Positions 53,312 through 63,773 of a DNA stretch of 64,000 bases are shown here, piece by piece (the stretch's first letter is position 1; the number at the start of each line of letters is the position of its first letter). The translations under genes were made by a program, and so were the position numbers. The stretch lies in NCBI RefSeq assembly GCF_900111275.1, contig NZ_FOGR01000002.1, positions 620,001 through 684,000 of the forward strand, read 5' to 3'. The notes under the pieces were generated by a model. That model was given only the letters and a program-made list of their open reading frames with translations. It ran no database searches and was not told the DNA's origin. The stretch comes from Rhizobium sp. NFR03. Its GTDB lineage: Bacteria > Pseudomonadota > Alphaproteobacteria > Rhizobiales > Rhizobiaceae.

Positions 53312-55285
53312 TTAGAAATCTTCCCAGGTCTGCTGTTTTACCGCAGCGTTGCCGGCGAAGGAGCGAGCGATCTGGCCGGTCATCTTGCGGGCAGGGGAGG
53401 CTGCCGGCCGGTGGCTTGCATTGGCTGCGGCAATCTGTGTCGAGGCCCGGGCGGGCGAACGGTTGCTGTCGCCGAACTGGAAGCGGGCGATCAGGTCACG
53501 CAGGCGTTCCGCTTCGCCTGCAAGTGTCGCGCTGGCGGCGTTGCTTTCTTCCACCATGGCCGCGTTCTGCTGCGTCACCTGATCCATCTGGTTGACGGCG
53601 GTATTGACCTCCGACAGGCCGACCGACTGTTCGCGCGCCGATGTCGCGATCGCATCCATATGCTGGTTGATGGTGACTATATAGGTCTCGATGGTCTTGA
53701 GGGCTTCACCCGTCTCACTGACAAGCTTCACGCCGCTCTGCACCTCGACCGAGGAGTTGCGGATCAGGTCCTTGATCTCCTTGGCGGCCTTTGCCGAGCG
53801 CTGTGCCAGTTCGCGCACTTCCTGGGCGACGACGGCAAACCCCTTGCCGGCCTCACCGGCGCGGGCGGCTTCCACACCGGCGTTCAGCGCGAGAAGGTTG
53901 GTCTGGAAGGCGATCTCGTCGATCACGCCGATGATGTTGGCAACCTGATCGGAAGACTGTTCGATCTTCTGCATGGCATCGACCGCGTTGGCGACGACCT
54001 TGCCGGACTGGCCCGCGCTGGCATTGGCCTGCACGGCGATCGACCGGGCTTCTTCTGCGCGCTTGGAGGAGTTGGTGACATTGGCGGTGATTTCATCGAG
54101 GGCCGCAGCGGTTTCCTCGAGCGAAGCTGCCTGCTGTTCCGTCCGACGCGAAAGGTCGTCGGCGCTCCGGCTGATTTCGCGGGTTCCGGTATCGATCTGC
54201 GTGGTTGCCTGGGCCACCGAGAGAAGCGTGGCGGACAGCTGGGCGATGGCATCGTTCAGATCGTGACGAAGCGCCTCGAAGTCGGGTGCGAATGCCTGGT
54301 CGAGCTGGAAGCCGAGGTCGCCGGATGCAAGACGGCGCAGGCCCGTGGCCAGGCCGGATGTCGCCTGCTGCATGCGCTCGCGGGCGGAGGCTTCGGCTTC
54401 GGCGGTCAGGCGTTCGCGCTCCGCTTCCGCCTGGGCGCGGGCGGCTTCCGCCTCCTGCTCGAGCCGCTTGTTGCTGATGGCGGACTGGCGGAACACCTCG
54501 ACCGCGCCGGCCATGTCGCCGATTTCGTCTTTCCGATCTGTGTTGCCGGGATTGATGTCAGTCTGCCCGGCGGCCAGCTGGCGCATGGCCTGCGTCATCA
54601 AGCGGATCGGACGGCCGACGCTGCGCACGAGAACGATAGCGGAGCCGATCAGGATCAGAATGATGGCAGCATGGATGGCGAGGGAAACCGTGCGGGCCTC
54701 AGCGATCATGTCCGCCAAAGACGTCTGGGCATCCGCAGTGATCGCGCGGGCGCTTTTTACCGCATCGTCGATCAGCTGGCTTGTCGTTTCGGCGACCTTC
54801 GTATTGTCGGTGGCTGTCGTTGCGACGGCGGCCAGCATCTCCTCAGGCGTCAGCTTCCGGCCGCCGGCCTTCTGGAAGGCTGCCAGAATATCGTCTGCGC
54901 GTTTTGCGGAGATCTTTTCGTAGTCACCTAACCGGGCGGCGGTCTGCCGCAGCGTATCCCGCTCCGGTGCGACGAGGATGGGCCGCTGCAGGCCTGCTAT
55001 GCCCCTTTCGTAATAGGTATCAACGTCCGACATCGCCTTGCGGGTCTCTGCCTCGCTCGTGACGAGGCGGAGCCCCCGCGAAGCAAACCGCATATCGCTC
55101 AAGGCGGCCTTGGCACCGACGACGCCATCGAGAACGATCTGCTCACGCTCAAGAATAGCATTGGCCTCGGCGGTCTTTGCATCGCTAATCGTCTGGTTGG
55201 CGAGCATGCCGATGACAAGCAGGATGCCGATCCCGGACGTGATCATCAGTTTTGTGCCGACCTTGGCATTCTGGAAAATGGACAT
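53312..55285 (-). CDS. Methyl-accepting chemotaxis protein with C-terminal CheR-docking pentapeptide
   Basis: Encodes 657 residues. Membrane helices lie at about 12-30 and 200-222, enclosing a roughly 170-residue sensor. A HAMP domain and a second HAMP-like segment (GLRRLASGDLGFQLDQAF) precede the signalling domain ([20 protein letters not shown]). The protein ends in TWEDF, after a flexible Ala/Pro-rich tail, matching the W-x-x-F pentapeptide that tethers CheR/CheB in E. coli Tar and Tsr. ATG 55285 is preferred over an upstream in-frame codon because the membrane helix then starts normally. The 406-bp gap 55286-55691 upstream holds no convincing gene. Confidence 0.9.
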   Translation of the reverse strand: MSIFQNAKVGTKLMITSGIGILLVIGMLANQTISDAKTAEANAILEREQIVLDGVVGAKAALSDMRFASRGLRLVTSEAETRKAMSDVDTYYERGIAGLQRPILVAPERDTLRQTAARLGDYEKISAKRADDILAAFQKAGGRKLTPEEMLAAVATTATDNTKVAETTSQLIDDAVKSARAITADAQTSLADMIAEARTVSLAIHAAIILILIGSAIVLVRSVGRPIRLMTQAMRQLAAGQTDINPGNTDRKDEIGDMAGAVEVFRQSAISNKRLEQEAEAARAQAEAERERLTAEAEASARERMQQATSGLATGLRRLASGDLGFQLDQAFAPDFEALRHDLNDAIAQLSATLLSVAQATTQIDTGTREISRSADDLSRRTEQQAASLEETAAALDEITANVTNSSKRAEEARSIAVQANASAGQSGKVVANAVDAMQKIEQSSDQVANIIGVIDEIAFQTNLLALNAGVEAARAGEAGKGFAVVAQEVRELAQRSAKAAKEIKDLIRNSSVEVQSGVKLVSETGEALKTIETYIVTINQHMDAIATSAREQSVGLSEVNTAVNQMDQVTQQNAAMVEESNAASATLAGEAERLRDLIARFQFGDSNRSPARASTQIAAANASHRPAASPARKMTGQIARSFAGNAAVKQQTWEDF

Positions 55286-55691
55286 GGGCTCTCTCAACGT
55301 TTGTTGGGGGGCAAATCTGGAAATGTGGGATGCGACCGTAATGTCGCGCGAAAGCGCCCAGCCGACCTGGGGCCGGCGGCACAACCGATACGTTATGTCG
55401 GGGATAGGATCGTACGGGCATCATGCCTGTGATCGATCAGCGTCATTTTAGAGACGTAATCTGAAGAAAGTTTGAATTTTAAACAACTAATATATGGGGT
55501 GCGCAACGCATTGGCATTGGAGTGCAGCAATGGACTGAAGGGCGCTTGGCGTGCAGCAAGCCCCGCAGCAACGCGCTATCGCAACGGCCCTGACAGCACG
55601 GTGATCGCGGGCGCGTGCAGATGCAGGCGCCCGCAGAGCAAGGGTAAGCGGAGCGGGCGTACCCGCCTGCGCTGTTCCGATACGGTGGATA

Positions 55692-56069
55692 TCAGCGAAT
55701 GCAGGGATATTCGCAAACATAATCAGGGCGTCGGGGGCTACGACCGTCGTCATCGCGATCGCGACGATATCCATTGTCGCCGGCATCCCGGTCGGCCTGT
55801 TCGCGGCGCACGCGGCGGTCGTCGCTGTCGCGGTCGCGCCCTTCATCCTGCGTGCGGTCGGACCGATCATAACGGTTGTCGCGATCGTAGCGGGAGCGGC
55901 GGTCGCGCTCGGAGTATACGGGCACGCGGTAGGTGTCGGATCGCGATTCCCGGATATAGACGCCGCCTGTCGAATAGCGGGGCCCGCTATCGTAGCGCGC
56001 ACCATCATCGACGCAACCGGCGAGGAGGGCGGTGGAGGAGAGAAGAAGAACCGACAGGACGGTACGCAT
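55692..56069 (-). CDS. Small Arg/Asp-rich lipoprotein
   Basis: Encodes 125 residues. The N-terminus (MRTVLSVLLLSSTALLAGCV) is a lipoprotein signal with lipobox LAGC. The mature part is extremely rich in Arg, Asp and Tyr (RDRRSRYDRDNRYDRSDRTQ) and probably disordered, ending with a C-x5-C pair (CEYPC). Function unknown. It is divergent from the hydrolase-like gene; the 456-bp gap 56070-56525 between them shows only a short inverted repeat GTTGAT-ATGC-ATCAAC (56275-56290). Confidence 0.7.
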   Translation of the reverse strand: MRTVLSVLLLSSTALLAGCVDDGARYDSGPRYSTGGVYIRESRSDTYRVPVYSERDRRSRYDRDNRYDRSDRTQDEGRDRDSDDRRVRREQADRDAGDNGYRRDRDDDGRSPRRPDYVCEYPCIR

Positions 56070-56525
56070 GGGATCAACCTTTCAAGGTGGCAATCTGCAA
56101 GACGACAAGCGCCACAACCAACGATACACGTCGCCGCCCGGTGCGCCAGAGACGCGGCAGAGAGACAACGTCATACTCTCTGCGCTCTCGAACATGAACG
56201 GCAGCCGAACATCGCCCTCGCTGGACGCGGCAGGATTGCCAAACCCTCCGGGCTGAGGCATGGAGCGTTTGAACGTTGATATGCATCAACCCTTGTAAAG
56301 AACAAGTCTCGCAATCGGGGATGCGAATGTCGGGACTTCGGTTTCGGCGGGATGCACCGCTTTTCCCCCGCAAAGCGGCGGCTCGGGCATATGCATCGGC
56401 TGGGCGATCATGCCGTGCACCGGAACGATGAAGGTGGTCGCATCCGGCATCCGTAAAGCCGAGGTCCGGTAAAGCGCGCCCTGAGCACGCCCAGAGAAGC
56501 ACGCAAGGAACAGGAAAATACGCCC

Positions 56526-57758
56526 ATGACAGATGGCGACGCATCGATCGTCCGCAAGCGGATCGTCCTGCACTTTCCGGGCTTCGAGCCGCTGGATGCC
56601 CACGCGCACCGCGCGCGATTTGCGCGAACCGCCGTGCAGAGCACGAAGGTCTGGGGCCTGTACTTCCATGTCGGTCCGCTCGGGGATACCGCAGGCGCTC
56701 CCAGCTTCGATGTCACTGCCACGGGGCATGGCCATCAAACGGAAAGCCGCGTCCATATCTTCGACCATCATCGACTGGTCGCGCTGCTTACGGACAAGCC
56801 GCTCCACCGCCGTCTCATGGACGGATATGCGAGTGCCGGACGGGTGGTGCAAAACGGCGGACTTGTCGGCTATTTCCGTCATGCATGGCGCTTCGGCCTC
56901 TTCTTCGTCTTTCCGTTCCTGCTGGTCGCTCTGGCGTTTCTCGCCGCCCTCGGTGCGGCGCTCGCGCCTGTCCTTCTTGGGCTGCCGGCGTGGAACCTCG
57001 TCTGGAGCGCGCCGGCCGCCATCGCGCTCTTCCGGTTCGTGCTGATACCGCGGGCCGAGCGCTTTCACACCCTGCACCTCTTCGCCGACTGGGAACTCGC
57101 CGTTGCCATGGCGGCGCTCGATCGGCCTGAGGTCAATCTCTGGCTGGAGAGGACAATCGAGGCCGCGCGCGAGGTTCTCGTCGCGGCCGTCGACACAGGC
57201 TGCGACGAGGTGCTGGTGACCTCCCACAGCATGGGCTCCACCATCGCGGCCCATGTCGTCGGCGCTCTTCTGGAGCGGGAGCCGGAACTGATGCAGGGCC
57301 GCCGGATCGTGTTCGTCACGCTGGGCGGTGCCATTCTGCAATGCGCACTGCTTCGCCCCGCCAGGCGACTGCGTGAGCGAGTCGGGCTTCTGGCGCGCGC
57401 GCCGGGAATCGACTGGCTGGACGTGCAGTGCCTGACGGACTCGATCCACTTCTACAAGGCGCCCGTGGTGGCGCTTTGCGGCCATCCGCACGCACCACAA
57501 GCCCGCATCGCGACGATCCGGCTGAAGCACATTCTTTCCGCAGAGCGCTACAAGCGCATCAAGCTCGATTTCCTGCGCGTCCACCGGCAATATGTGCTGG
57601 GTCCGGACCGGAAATCCTCGTTCGATTTCACCCTCATGACCGCGGGTCCTCTGCCGGCTTTCGACTTCGCCTCCTTCTCGCAAGCCTCGATGCCGGAGAT
57701 CCCTGTTATCGATCGCACCGGTTCTGAAGGCCCGGCGGTTCGCGGGCAGGCCGGGTAG
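56526..57758 (+). CDS. Membrane-associated alpha/beta hydrolase-like protein
   Basis: Encodes 410 residues. Two hydrophobic helices (about 119-160, GLFFVFPFLLVALAFLAAL and the next) split the protein; after them is a nucleophile-elbow-like motif EVLVTSHSMGSTIAAHVVG near residue 235, with Ser in the HSMG position. The N-terminal part (VLHFPGFEPLDAHAHRARFA) is conserved-looking. This suggests a serine hydrolase fold, but no precise family or substrate is recognised. AGGAACAGGA lies upstream. It is about 100 bp from solA on the same strand. Confidence 0.65.
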   Translation: MTDGDASIVRKRIVLHFPGFEPLDAHAHRARFARTAVQSTKVWGLYFHVGPLGDTAGAPSFDVTATGHGHQTESRVHIFDHHRLVALLTDKPLHRRLMDGYASAGRVVQNGGLVGYFRHAWRFGLFFVFPFLLVALAFLAALGAALAPVLLGLPAWNLVWSAPAAIALFRFVLIPRAERFHTLHLFADWELAVAMAALDRPEVNLWLERTIEAAREVLVAAVDTGCDEVLVTSHSMGSTIAAHVVGALLEREPELMQGRRIVFVTLGGAILQCALLRPARRLRERVGLLARAPGIDWLDVQCLTDSIHFYKAPVVALCGHPHAPQARIATIRLKHILSAERYKRIKLDFLRVHRQYVLGPDRKSSFDFTLMTAGPLPAFDFASFSQASMPEIPVIDRTGSEGPAVRGQAG

Positions 57759-57857
57759 AGGCCGGACATTTCTCTCTCGCGCAGTGCGGCGCGATATGGT
57801 TTATCCCTTGTCTGCCGAGTGCCGTAGAGACGGCTCCGACCACCAGAAGGATGCCAC

Positions 57858-59042
57858 ATGACCGCCCGCTTCGATGTCGCCATTATCGGTCTCGGTGCCA
57901 TGGGCAGCGCGGTGGCAGCGCATCTTGCGGCCCGTGGCGTGTCGGTCATCGGGTTCGATGCCCATTTTCCCGCTCATGGCCTTGGCTCCTCTCATGGCGA
58001 CAGCCGTCTCATTCGCCTCGGTTACTTCGAGGACCCATCCTATGTGCCGCTGCTGCAGCGCGCTTATGCCAACTGGCGGGCGATGGAGAGCCGGCTGCGC
58101 GAGGATATCCTGACCATCACCGGCGTTCTGCAGATCGGCCTGCCGGACAGCAAGATCGTCAGCGGCACCCGGAAGAGCAGCGAGATGCACGGGCTTGCTT
58201 CGGAGATAATCGACGCCAAGGCCCTGCGCTTGCGCCATCCCGCGTTCGCGATCGATGACGACGAGATCGCCGTGCTTGATCCGCAGGGCGGATATCTCCG
58301 CCCCGAAGCCGCCGTCATGGGCTATGTGAAGCTCGCCGCGACGGATGGCGCTGTCCTGCATTTCGGAGAAAAGGTCACCGCTATTCGCCCTGAGGCGGGT
58401 GGCATTACGATCGAAACCGCCACCGGCCGCACGAGCGCTGGGAAGGTGATCGTCGCCACCGGATCCTGGATCGCCGACCTCGTGCCGGAGCTTGCCGGCA
58501 AGGCCATGCCGATCAAGCAGGTGGTCGCGTGGTATCAGCCGACGGACGGCTTCATCGCCACACCGCAGCGCATGCCGGCCTTCATCCGCGATGAGGGCGA
58601 TGAGGGTTCGTATTTCGGCTTTCCGGCCATCGGGGTCGATGGCATCAAGGTCGGTCGTCACGCGCACTTCATGGAACCGATCGACCCGCATGCACCCAAT
58701 CCGCCGGTCAATGCGCGCGATACGGATCTGCTCGACGCCTTCGTCCGCCACCGCCTGCCGACGGCGGCCGGCATGCGGGTGCGCGCGACGACCTGCCGCT
58801 ACACCATGTTGCCGAGCGAGGATTTCCTGATCGACCTCCTGCCGTCCGACCCGCGCATCGTCGTTGCATCGCCCTGTTCCGGCCATGGCTTCAAGTTCAC
58901 GAGCGTCGTCGGGGAAATTCTTGCCGATCTTGCCCTCGACGGCGGCACCCGCCTGCCGATCGACGCGTTTTCGTTTGCCGCCATGGAGCGCTTCATCGCG
59001 GCGAAGGGCCGAGGCGTGGATCTCGAAAATCCGATTCTGTAA
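57858..59042 (+). CDS. solA: N-methyl-L-tryptophan oxidase-like flavoenzyme (SolA/MSOX family)
   Basis: Encodes 394 residues of the monomeric sarcosine oxidase family. The FAD motif VAIIGLGAMGSAVAAHLAAR is N-terminal, followed by GSSHGDSRLIRLGYFEDP. The Cys in ASPCSGHGFKF fits the covalent-flavin cysteine. Such enzymes oxidise N-methyl amino acids, releasing formaldehyde or imine and peroxide; the substrate here is unproven. AAGGATG precedes the ATG. It is convergent with hutD. Confidence 0.88.
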   Translation: MTARFDVAIIGLGAMGSAVAAHLAARGVSVIGFDAHFPAHGLGSSHGDSRLIRLGYFEDPSYVPLLQRAYANWRAMESRLREDILTITGVLQIGLPDSKIVSGTRKSSEMHGLASEIIDAKALRLRHPAFAIDDDEIAVLDPQGGYLRPEAAVMGYVKLAATDGAVLHFGEKVTAIRPEAGGITIETATGRTSAGKVIVATGSWIADLVPELAGKAMPIKQVVAWYQPTDGFIATPQRMPAFIRDEGDEGSYFGFPAIGVDGIKVGRHAHFMEPIDPHAPNPPVNARDTDLLDAFVRHRLPTAAGMRVRATTCRYTMLPSEDFLIDLLPSDPRIVVASPCSGHGFKFTSVVGEILADLALDGGTRLPIDAFSFAAMERFIAAKGRGVDLENPIL

Positions 59043-59087
59043 GCTTGGCGCCGAAAACCTGAAGATTGCTAAGGTCGCCGCCGCTGC

Positions 59088-59642
59088 TCAAGCCGGATCC
59101 ATCCGGATCAGATAGACGGTCACGGCCTCGTCCGCTTCCAGCGTCACATCGCCATCCAGCAGCATCGCGTCGAGCCGCCCGAGCCGCATCGAGCCCGCTT
59201 TGATATTGCCGAGGGCGAGCAGCATCAGCGTCCCGCCGTGCTTCTTTACCGCCGTCACACCATCGATCACCCGGCGCTCGACGGCATGGAGGAAAACCCC
59301 GCGCCGCGTCATCACGTTGAGATCGGTGATCGCGCCATCGACAAGCCGGGCATCCGTCGCGGCATCGGCAGGAAACGCATAAGGCGCGTCCTGCGCCGTC
59401 AGCGTCACCGGCGCCCGATCTGATATTTCCAGTGTCATCCCATGACCTTCAAGGATCGACAGCGTCCGGTCTACGCCGGAAAAGACCGAGAACGGCCCAT
59501 CTGTCGCAACCGAAGCCATGCTGATCCGCCAGCCGAAATTCTCCATGGAAGCGTTTGGTGGAAAGACCGCAATCTCCACCGTCTCGCCGCCGCCATTCTT
59601 CCACGGCATGCGGCGGTGGTCGCTGTTGCGAAAGACCGTCAT
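59088..59642 (-). CDS. hutD: HutD-family protein
   Basis: Encodes 184 residues, HutD family (cupin-like). Landmarks: MPWKNGGGETVEIAVFPP, then FGWRISMASVATDGPFS and FSGVDRTLSILEG. HutD is thought to tune hut operon output in Pseudomonas by sensing a pathway intermediate; its exact role is unclear. It lies 63 bp after hutU and is the last gene of the unit in this window. Confidence 0.9.
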   Translation of the reverse strand: MTVFRNSDHRRMPWKNGGGETVEIAVFPPNASMENFGWRISMASVATDGPFSVFSGVDRTLSILEGHGMTLEISDRAPVTLTAQDAPYAFPADAATDARLVDGAITDLNVMTRRGVFLHAVERRVIDGVTAVKKHGGTLMLLALGNIKAGSMRLGRLDAMLLDGDVTLEADEAVTVYLIRMDPA

Positions 59643-59705
59643 GAGGTGTCTCCGGAGACCGAGCCTAGAACAGCGGCAGGCGCGGGCGCCTGCCGCTCGT
59701 TGATA

Positions 59706-61379
59706 TCAGTTGTCGAGAATGCCCGGCAGGCGCAGGCCCTTGTCGCGGGCGCAATCGAGCGCGATGTCGTAGCCAGCATCCGCATGGCGCATGACGCCGG
59801 TGGCCGGGTCGTTCCAGAGCACCCGTTCGATGCGACGGTCGGCGTCTTCCGAACCATCGCAGCAGATGACAACGCCCGAATGCTGCGAGAAGCCCATGCC
59901 GACGCCGCCGCCATGGTGCAGCGAGACCCAGGTGGCGCCCGAAGCGGTGTTGAGCAGAGCGTTCAGGAGCGGCCAGTCCGAGACGGCATCGGAGCCGTCC
60001 TTCATGGCTTCGGTCTCGCGGTTTGGCGAGGCGACCGAGCCGCTGTCGAGATGGTCGCGGCCAATCACGATCGGTGCCGACAGCTCGCCTGTGCGCACCA
60101 TCTCGTTGAAGGCGAGGCCGAGCCGGTGGCGGTCGCCCAGGCCCACCCAGCAGATGCGCGCCGGCAGGCCCTGAAAGGCAATGCGCTCGCCGGCCATATC
60201 CAGCCAGTTGTGCAGGTGCTTGTTGTCGGGCAGCAGTTCCTTTACCTTCGCATCCGTCTTGCGGATATCCTCCGGATCGCCGGAAAGGGCAGCCCAGCGG
60301 AACGGGCCGATGCCGCGGCAGAACAGCGGACGGATATAGGCCGGCACGAAGCCCGGGAAGTCGAAGGCGTTTTCGAGACCTTCGTCCTTGGCGACCTGGC
60401 GGATATTGTTGCCATAGTCGAAGGTGGGGATGCCAGCCTGCTGGAAGGCGAGCATGGCTTCCACATGGTCGCGCATCGAGGCGCGCGCGGCCTTTTCCAC
60501 GGCTTTCGGATCGCTCTCGCGCTTCTGGCGCCACTCCGCCATCGTCCAGCCTTTCGGCAGGTAGCCATTGATGGGGTCGTGAGCGGAGGTCTGATCGGTG
60601 ACCATGTCGGGCCGGATGCCGCGACGGACCATTTCGGGGAAGATGTCGGCCGCGTTGCCGAGCAGGCCGACGGACTTTGCCTCACCGGCGGCCGTCCAGC
60701 GTTCGATCATCTCCATGGCCTCGTCCAGCGTTTCCGCACGCGCATCGACATAGCGGGTGCGGATGCGGAAATCGATGCTGTCGGGGTTGCACTCGACCGC
60801 GAGGCAGCAGGCACCGGCCATGACGGCGGCCAGCGGCTGCGCGCCGCCCATGCCGCCGAGACCGCCGGTCAGCACCCAACGTCCGGTCAGGTTGCCGTCG
60901 TAGTGCTGGCGACCGGCTTCCACGAAGGTCTCGTAGGTGCCCTGTACGATGCCCTGGCTGCCGATATAGATCCACGAGCCCGCGGTCATCTGGCCGTACA
61001 TGGCCAGCCCCTTTTTATCGAGCTCGTTGAAGTGATCCCACGTCGCCCAATGCGGAACGAGGTTGGAGTTGGCGATCAGAACACGCGGCGCATCCTTGTG
61101 CGTGCGGAAGATGCCGACCGGCTTGCCGGACTGCACCATCAGCGTCTCGTCCTCCTCCAGATCGCGCAGCGATGCGACGATCTTGTCGAAATCCGCCCAG
61201 GTGCGGGCGGCACGGCCGATGCCGCCATAGACCACCAGCTCGTGGGGATTCTCGGCGACCTCGGGGTCGAGATTGTTCATCAGCATGCGCAGCGGCGCTT
61301 CGGTCATCCAGGATTTCGCGGTCAGCTCGGTGCCTCGAGCGGCCCTGACGTCGCGGATATTGTGGCGCGGATTGGTCAT
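59706..61379 (-). CDS. hutU: Urocanate hydratase HutU
   Basis: Encodes 557 residues, the usual length. It converts urocanate to imidazolonepropionate using tightly bound NAD+. Landmarks: [36 protein letters not shown], and the conserved active-site Cys in [16 protein letters not shown]. It is 12 bp after hutG. Confidence 0.95.
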   Translation of the reverse strand: MTNPRHNIRDVRAARGTELTAKSWMTEAPLRMLMNNLDPEVAENPHELVVYGGIGRAARTWADFDKIVASLRDLEEDETLMVQSGKPVGIFRTHKDAPRVLIANSNLVPHWATWDHFNELDKKGLAMYGQMTAGSWIYIGSQGIVQGTYETFVEAGRQHYDGNLTGRWVLTGGLGGMGGAQPLAAVMAGACCLAVECNPDSIDFRIRTRYVDARAETLDEAMEMIERWTAAGEAKSVGLLGNAADIFPEMVRRGIRPDMVTDQTSAHDPINGYLPKGWTMAEWRQKRESDPKAVEKAARASMRDHVEAMLAFQQAGIPTFDYGNNIRQVAKDEGLENAFDFPGFVPAYIRPLFCRGIGPFRWAALSGDPEDIRKTDAKVKELLPDNKHLHNWLDMAGERIAFQGLPARICWVGLGDRHRLGLAFNEMVRTGELSAPIVIGRDHLDSGSVASPNRETEAMKDGSDAVSDWPLLNALLNTASGATWVSLHHGGGVGMGFSQHSGVVICCDGSEDADRRIERVLWNDPATGVMRHADAGYDIALDCARDKGLRLPGILDN

Positions 61380-61391
61380 CGGTTTCCCCTT

Positions 61392-62195
61392 TTATGAGTG
61401 TGCGAGCGTAGGCGCGATCTTTGCGATGCGCTCCAGTATGTCCTTGAGGTGGCGGCGAAGCCTGTCGGCCTTTTCAGGATCATAGGCAAAAGGCGGCGCT
61501 TCGGTCGCCAGATGGGTGGATTGCGCCAGTTCCATCTGAATGGCGTGCACGCCCTCATCCGGCCGGCCATAATGCCGTGTGGTCCAGCCGCCCTTGAAGC
61601 GGCCGTTGAGCACGCTGTCATAGCCGGCGGCAGCGGCGGAGACGGTCACGGCCGCCGCTTCGATCTCGGGCGCGCATGTCCGGCCATTGTCCGTGCCGAT
61701 GTTGAAGTCCGGCAGCTTGCCTTGGAAAAGGAAGGGAATGTGCGAGCGGATCGAATGGCAATCGTAAAGGATGGCCACGCCATGCAGCGCCTTTACCCGT
61801 GCGATTTCGGCTGCAAGCGCCGCGTGATAAGGCTCGTGAAAGGCTTGCAGACGCGCAGCGATGTCCTCGGTCGTCGGCGCGGCACCTTGCCTCCAGATGG
61901 GAAGGCCATCGAAATCGGTCTCCGGCACCAGCCCCGTCGTGTTCTGCCCGGGATAGAGGCTTCCGCCTTCCGGGTCACGATTGGCGTCGATCACGTATCG
62001 GTGGAATGTGGCGCGAACGGTGGTCACATCGGCAAGCAGCCCGTCATAGAGCGTATGGATATGCCAGTCGGTGTCCGCGAGAACGCGGCCATTGTCGTTC
62101 AGCCGGGCGGCGATGTCGGCTGGGACGTCCGTTCCCGTGTGCGGGAAGGCGAGGATAACAGGGGACGTGCCCTGTGTGATCTCGAAAACAGGCAT
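61392..62195 (-). CDS. hutG: N-formylglutamate deformylase HutG
   Basis: Encodes 267 residues of the N-formylglutamate amidohydrolase family. Landmarks: VILAFPHTGTDVP, ILYDCHSIRSHIPFLFQGKL and DFNIGTDNGRTC. It releases formate and glutamate in the last step of the five-enzyme histidine route, which needs HutF (not in this window). It starts one base after hutH. Confidence 0.93.
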   Translation of the reverse strand: MPVFEITQGTSPVILAFPHTGTDVPADIAARLNDNGRVLADTDWHIHTLYDGLLADVTTVRATFHRYVIDANRDPEGGSLYPGQNTTGLVPETDFDGLPIWRQGAAPTTEDIAARLQAFHEPYHAALAAEIARVKALHGVAILYDCHSIRSHIPFLFQGKLPDFNIGTDNGRTCAPEIEAAAVTVSAAAAGYDSVLNGRFKGGWTTRHYGRPDEGVHAIQMELAQSTHLATEAPPFAYDPEKADRLRRHLKDILERIAKIAPTLAHS

Positions 62196-62196
62196 A

Positions 62197-63732
62197 TCAG
62201 ACCTCCAGAACCGGCAGGATGCCGTGGGAAACTGCGGCGTTCAACCGGCCGTCGGCGACGATATCGCGCGCGGCCTTGAGGTCGGTCGCCATGTAGCGGT
62301 CGGTTTCCAGCGTGGGCACGACGCTGCGGATGGTGGCGATGACATTCGACAGTTCCGGGCTGGAGACCAGCGGTGCACGGAAATCGATGCCCTGCGCCGC
62401 CGTCAGCGCTTCGATGCCGATGATGGAGAAGAGATTGTCCGTCATCTGTAAGAGCCGCCGTGCGCCATGGCAGGCCATGGACACATGGTCCTCCTGATTG
62501 GCGGAGGTCGGCGTCGAATCGACGGAGGCCGGGTGCGACATCTGCTTGTTCTCGCTCATCAATGCGGCCGATGTCACCTCGGCGATCATGAGGCCGGAGT
62601 TCAGCCCCGGCGTCTTTGCGAGGAAGGCGGGCAGGCCGTAGGAGAGGGCGGGATCGACCAGAAGCGCGATGCGCCGCTGGGCGATCGCCCCGATCTCGCA
62701 GACCGCCAGCGCGATCTGGTCGGCCGCGAACGCCACCGGCTCGGCATGGAAGTTGCCGCCCGACACGACGGAATTGTCGGAAAGCACCAGCGGATTGTCG
62801 GTGACGGCGTTGGCCTCGATTTCCAGCGTGCGCGCGACGGAACGCAACAGGTCGAGGCAGGCGCCGTCCACCTGCGGCTGGCAGCGGATGCAATAGGGGT
62901 CCTGCACCCGCTCGTCGCCTTCGATATGGCTTTCGCGGATCACCGAGCCGGCAAGCAGACCCCGAAGTGCCGCTGCCGCATCGATCTGGCCCCGATGGCC
63001 GCGCAGCGTGTGAATATCGGGGTGGAACGGTGCCGACGAGCCCATGGCCGCATCGGTGGAAAGCGCGCCGGTGATCAACGCGGATTGCGCCGCGCGATGT
63101 GCCCGGAAAAGCCCTGCCAGGGCCAGCGCTGTCGAAACCTGCGTGCCGTTGATCAGCGCCAGCCCTTCCTTGGCCGCGAGAACCACGGGGGCAAGACCGG
63201 CCCGCTCGAGTGCCACGCGCCCGTCGAGCCGTTCGCCTTTGAAGAAGGCCTCACCTTCGCCCATCATCACAGCGGCCATATGGGCAAGCGGCGCGAGATC
63301 GCCGGATGCGCCGACAGAGCCCTTTTCCGGAATGACGGGAATGACGCCCGTCTCCAGCATGGCTTCGATCAGTCGCACAAGCTCCAGCCGCACGCCGGAC
63401 GCACCGCGGCCGAGCGAGACGAGCTTCAGCGCCATGATCAGTCGCACGATATGATCGGCGAGCGGCTCGCCGACGCCGCAGCAATGCGACAGGATGAGAT
63501 TGCGCTGAAGCGTCGCAACGTCGGCAGAGTCGATGCGGATGCTTGCCAGTTTTCCGAAGCCGGTATTGATGCCGTAGACCGGCGCATTGCCACCGGCGAT
63601 CTCGGCGATGCGCGCCGCGGCCTTTTCGATGCCGGCATCGAAGGACGGATCCAGCCGTGCGGGCTCGCCGGTCCAGTAAAGCGCTTCAAGCGTCGAAAGG
63701 GGCACGGAGCCCGGCTGCAGAACAAGCGTCAT
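62197..63732 (-). CDS. hutH: Histidine ammonia-lyase HutH
   Basis: Encodes 511 residues. It deaminates histidine to urocanate with the MIO cofactor, formed from Ala-Ser-Gly in [18 protein letters not shown] near residue 143. Other landmarks: [13 protein letters not shown] and MLLENKQ-like [20 protein letters not shown]. Starts 41 bp after hutI. Confidence 0.96.
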   Translation of the reverse strand: MTLVLQPGSVPLSTLEALYWTGEPARLDPSFDAGIEKAAARIAEIAGGNAPVYGINTGFGKLASIRIDSADVATLQRNLILSHCCGVGEPLADHIVRLIMALKLVSLGRGASGVRLELVRLIEAMLETGVIPVIPEKGSVGASGDLAPLAHMAAVMMGEGEAFFKGERLDGRVALERAGLAPVVLAAKEGLALINGTQVSTALALAGLFRAHRAAQSALITGALSTDAAMGSSAPFHPDIHTLRGHRGQIDAAAALRGLLAGSVIRESHIEGDERVQDPYCIRCQPQVDGACLDLLRSVARTLEIEANAVTDNPLVLSDNSVVSGGNFHAEPVAFAADQIALAVCEIGAIAQRRIALLVDPALSYGLPAFLAKTPGLNSGLMIAEVTSAALMSENKQMSHPASVDSTPTSANQEDHVSMACHGARRLLQMTDNLFSIIGIEALTAAQGIDFRAPLVSSPELSNVIATIRSVVPTLETDRYMATDLKAARDIVADGRLNAAVSHGILPVLEV

Positions 63733-63773
63733 GGCGAAGTCCTAAAAAGTCCGGCGGGGCAGAGCCCGCGCCA

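Noticed and set aside
59442-61397. A 651-codon plus-strand frame opposite hutU and part of hutD
   Set aside because: Spans two real genes on the other strand and shows no family motif.
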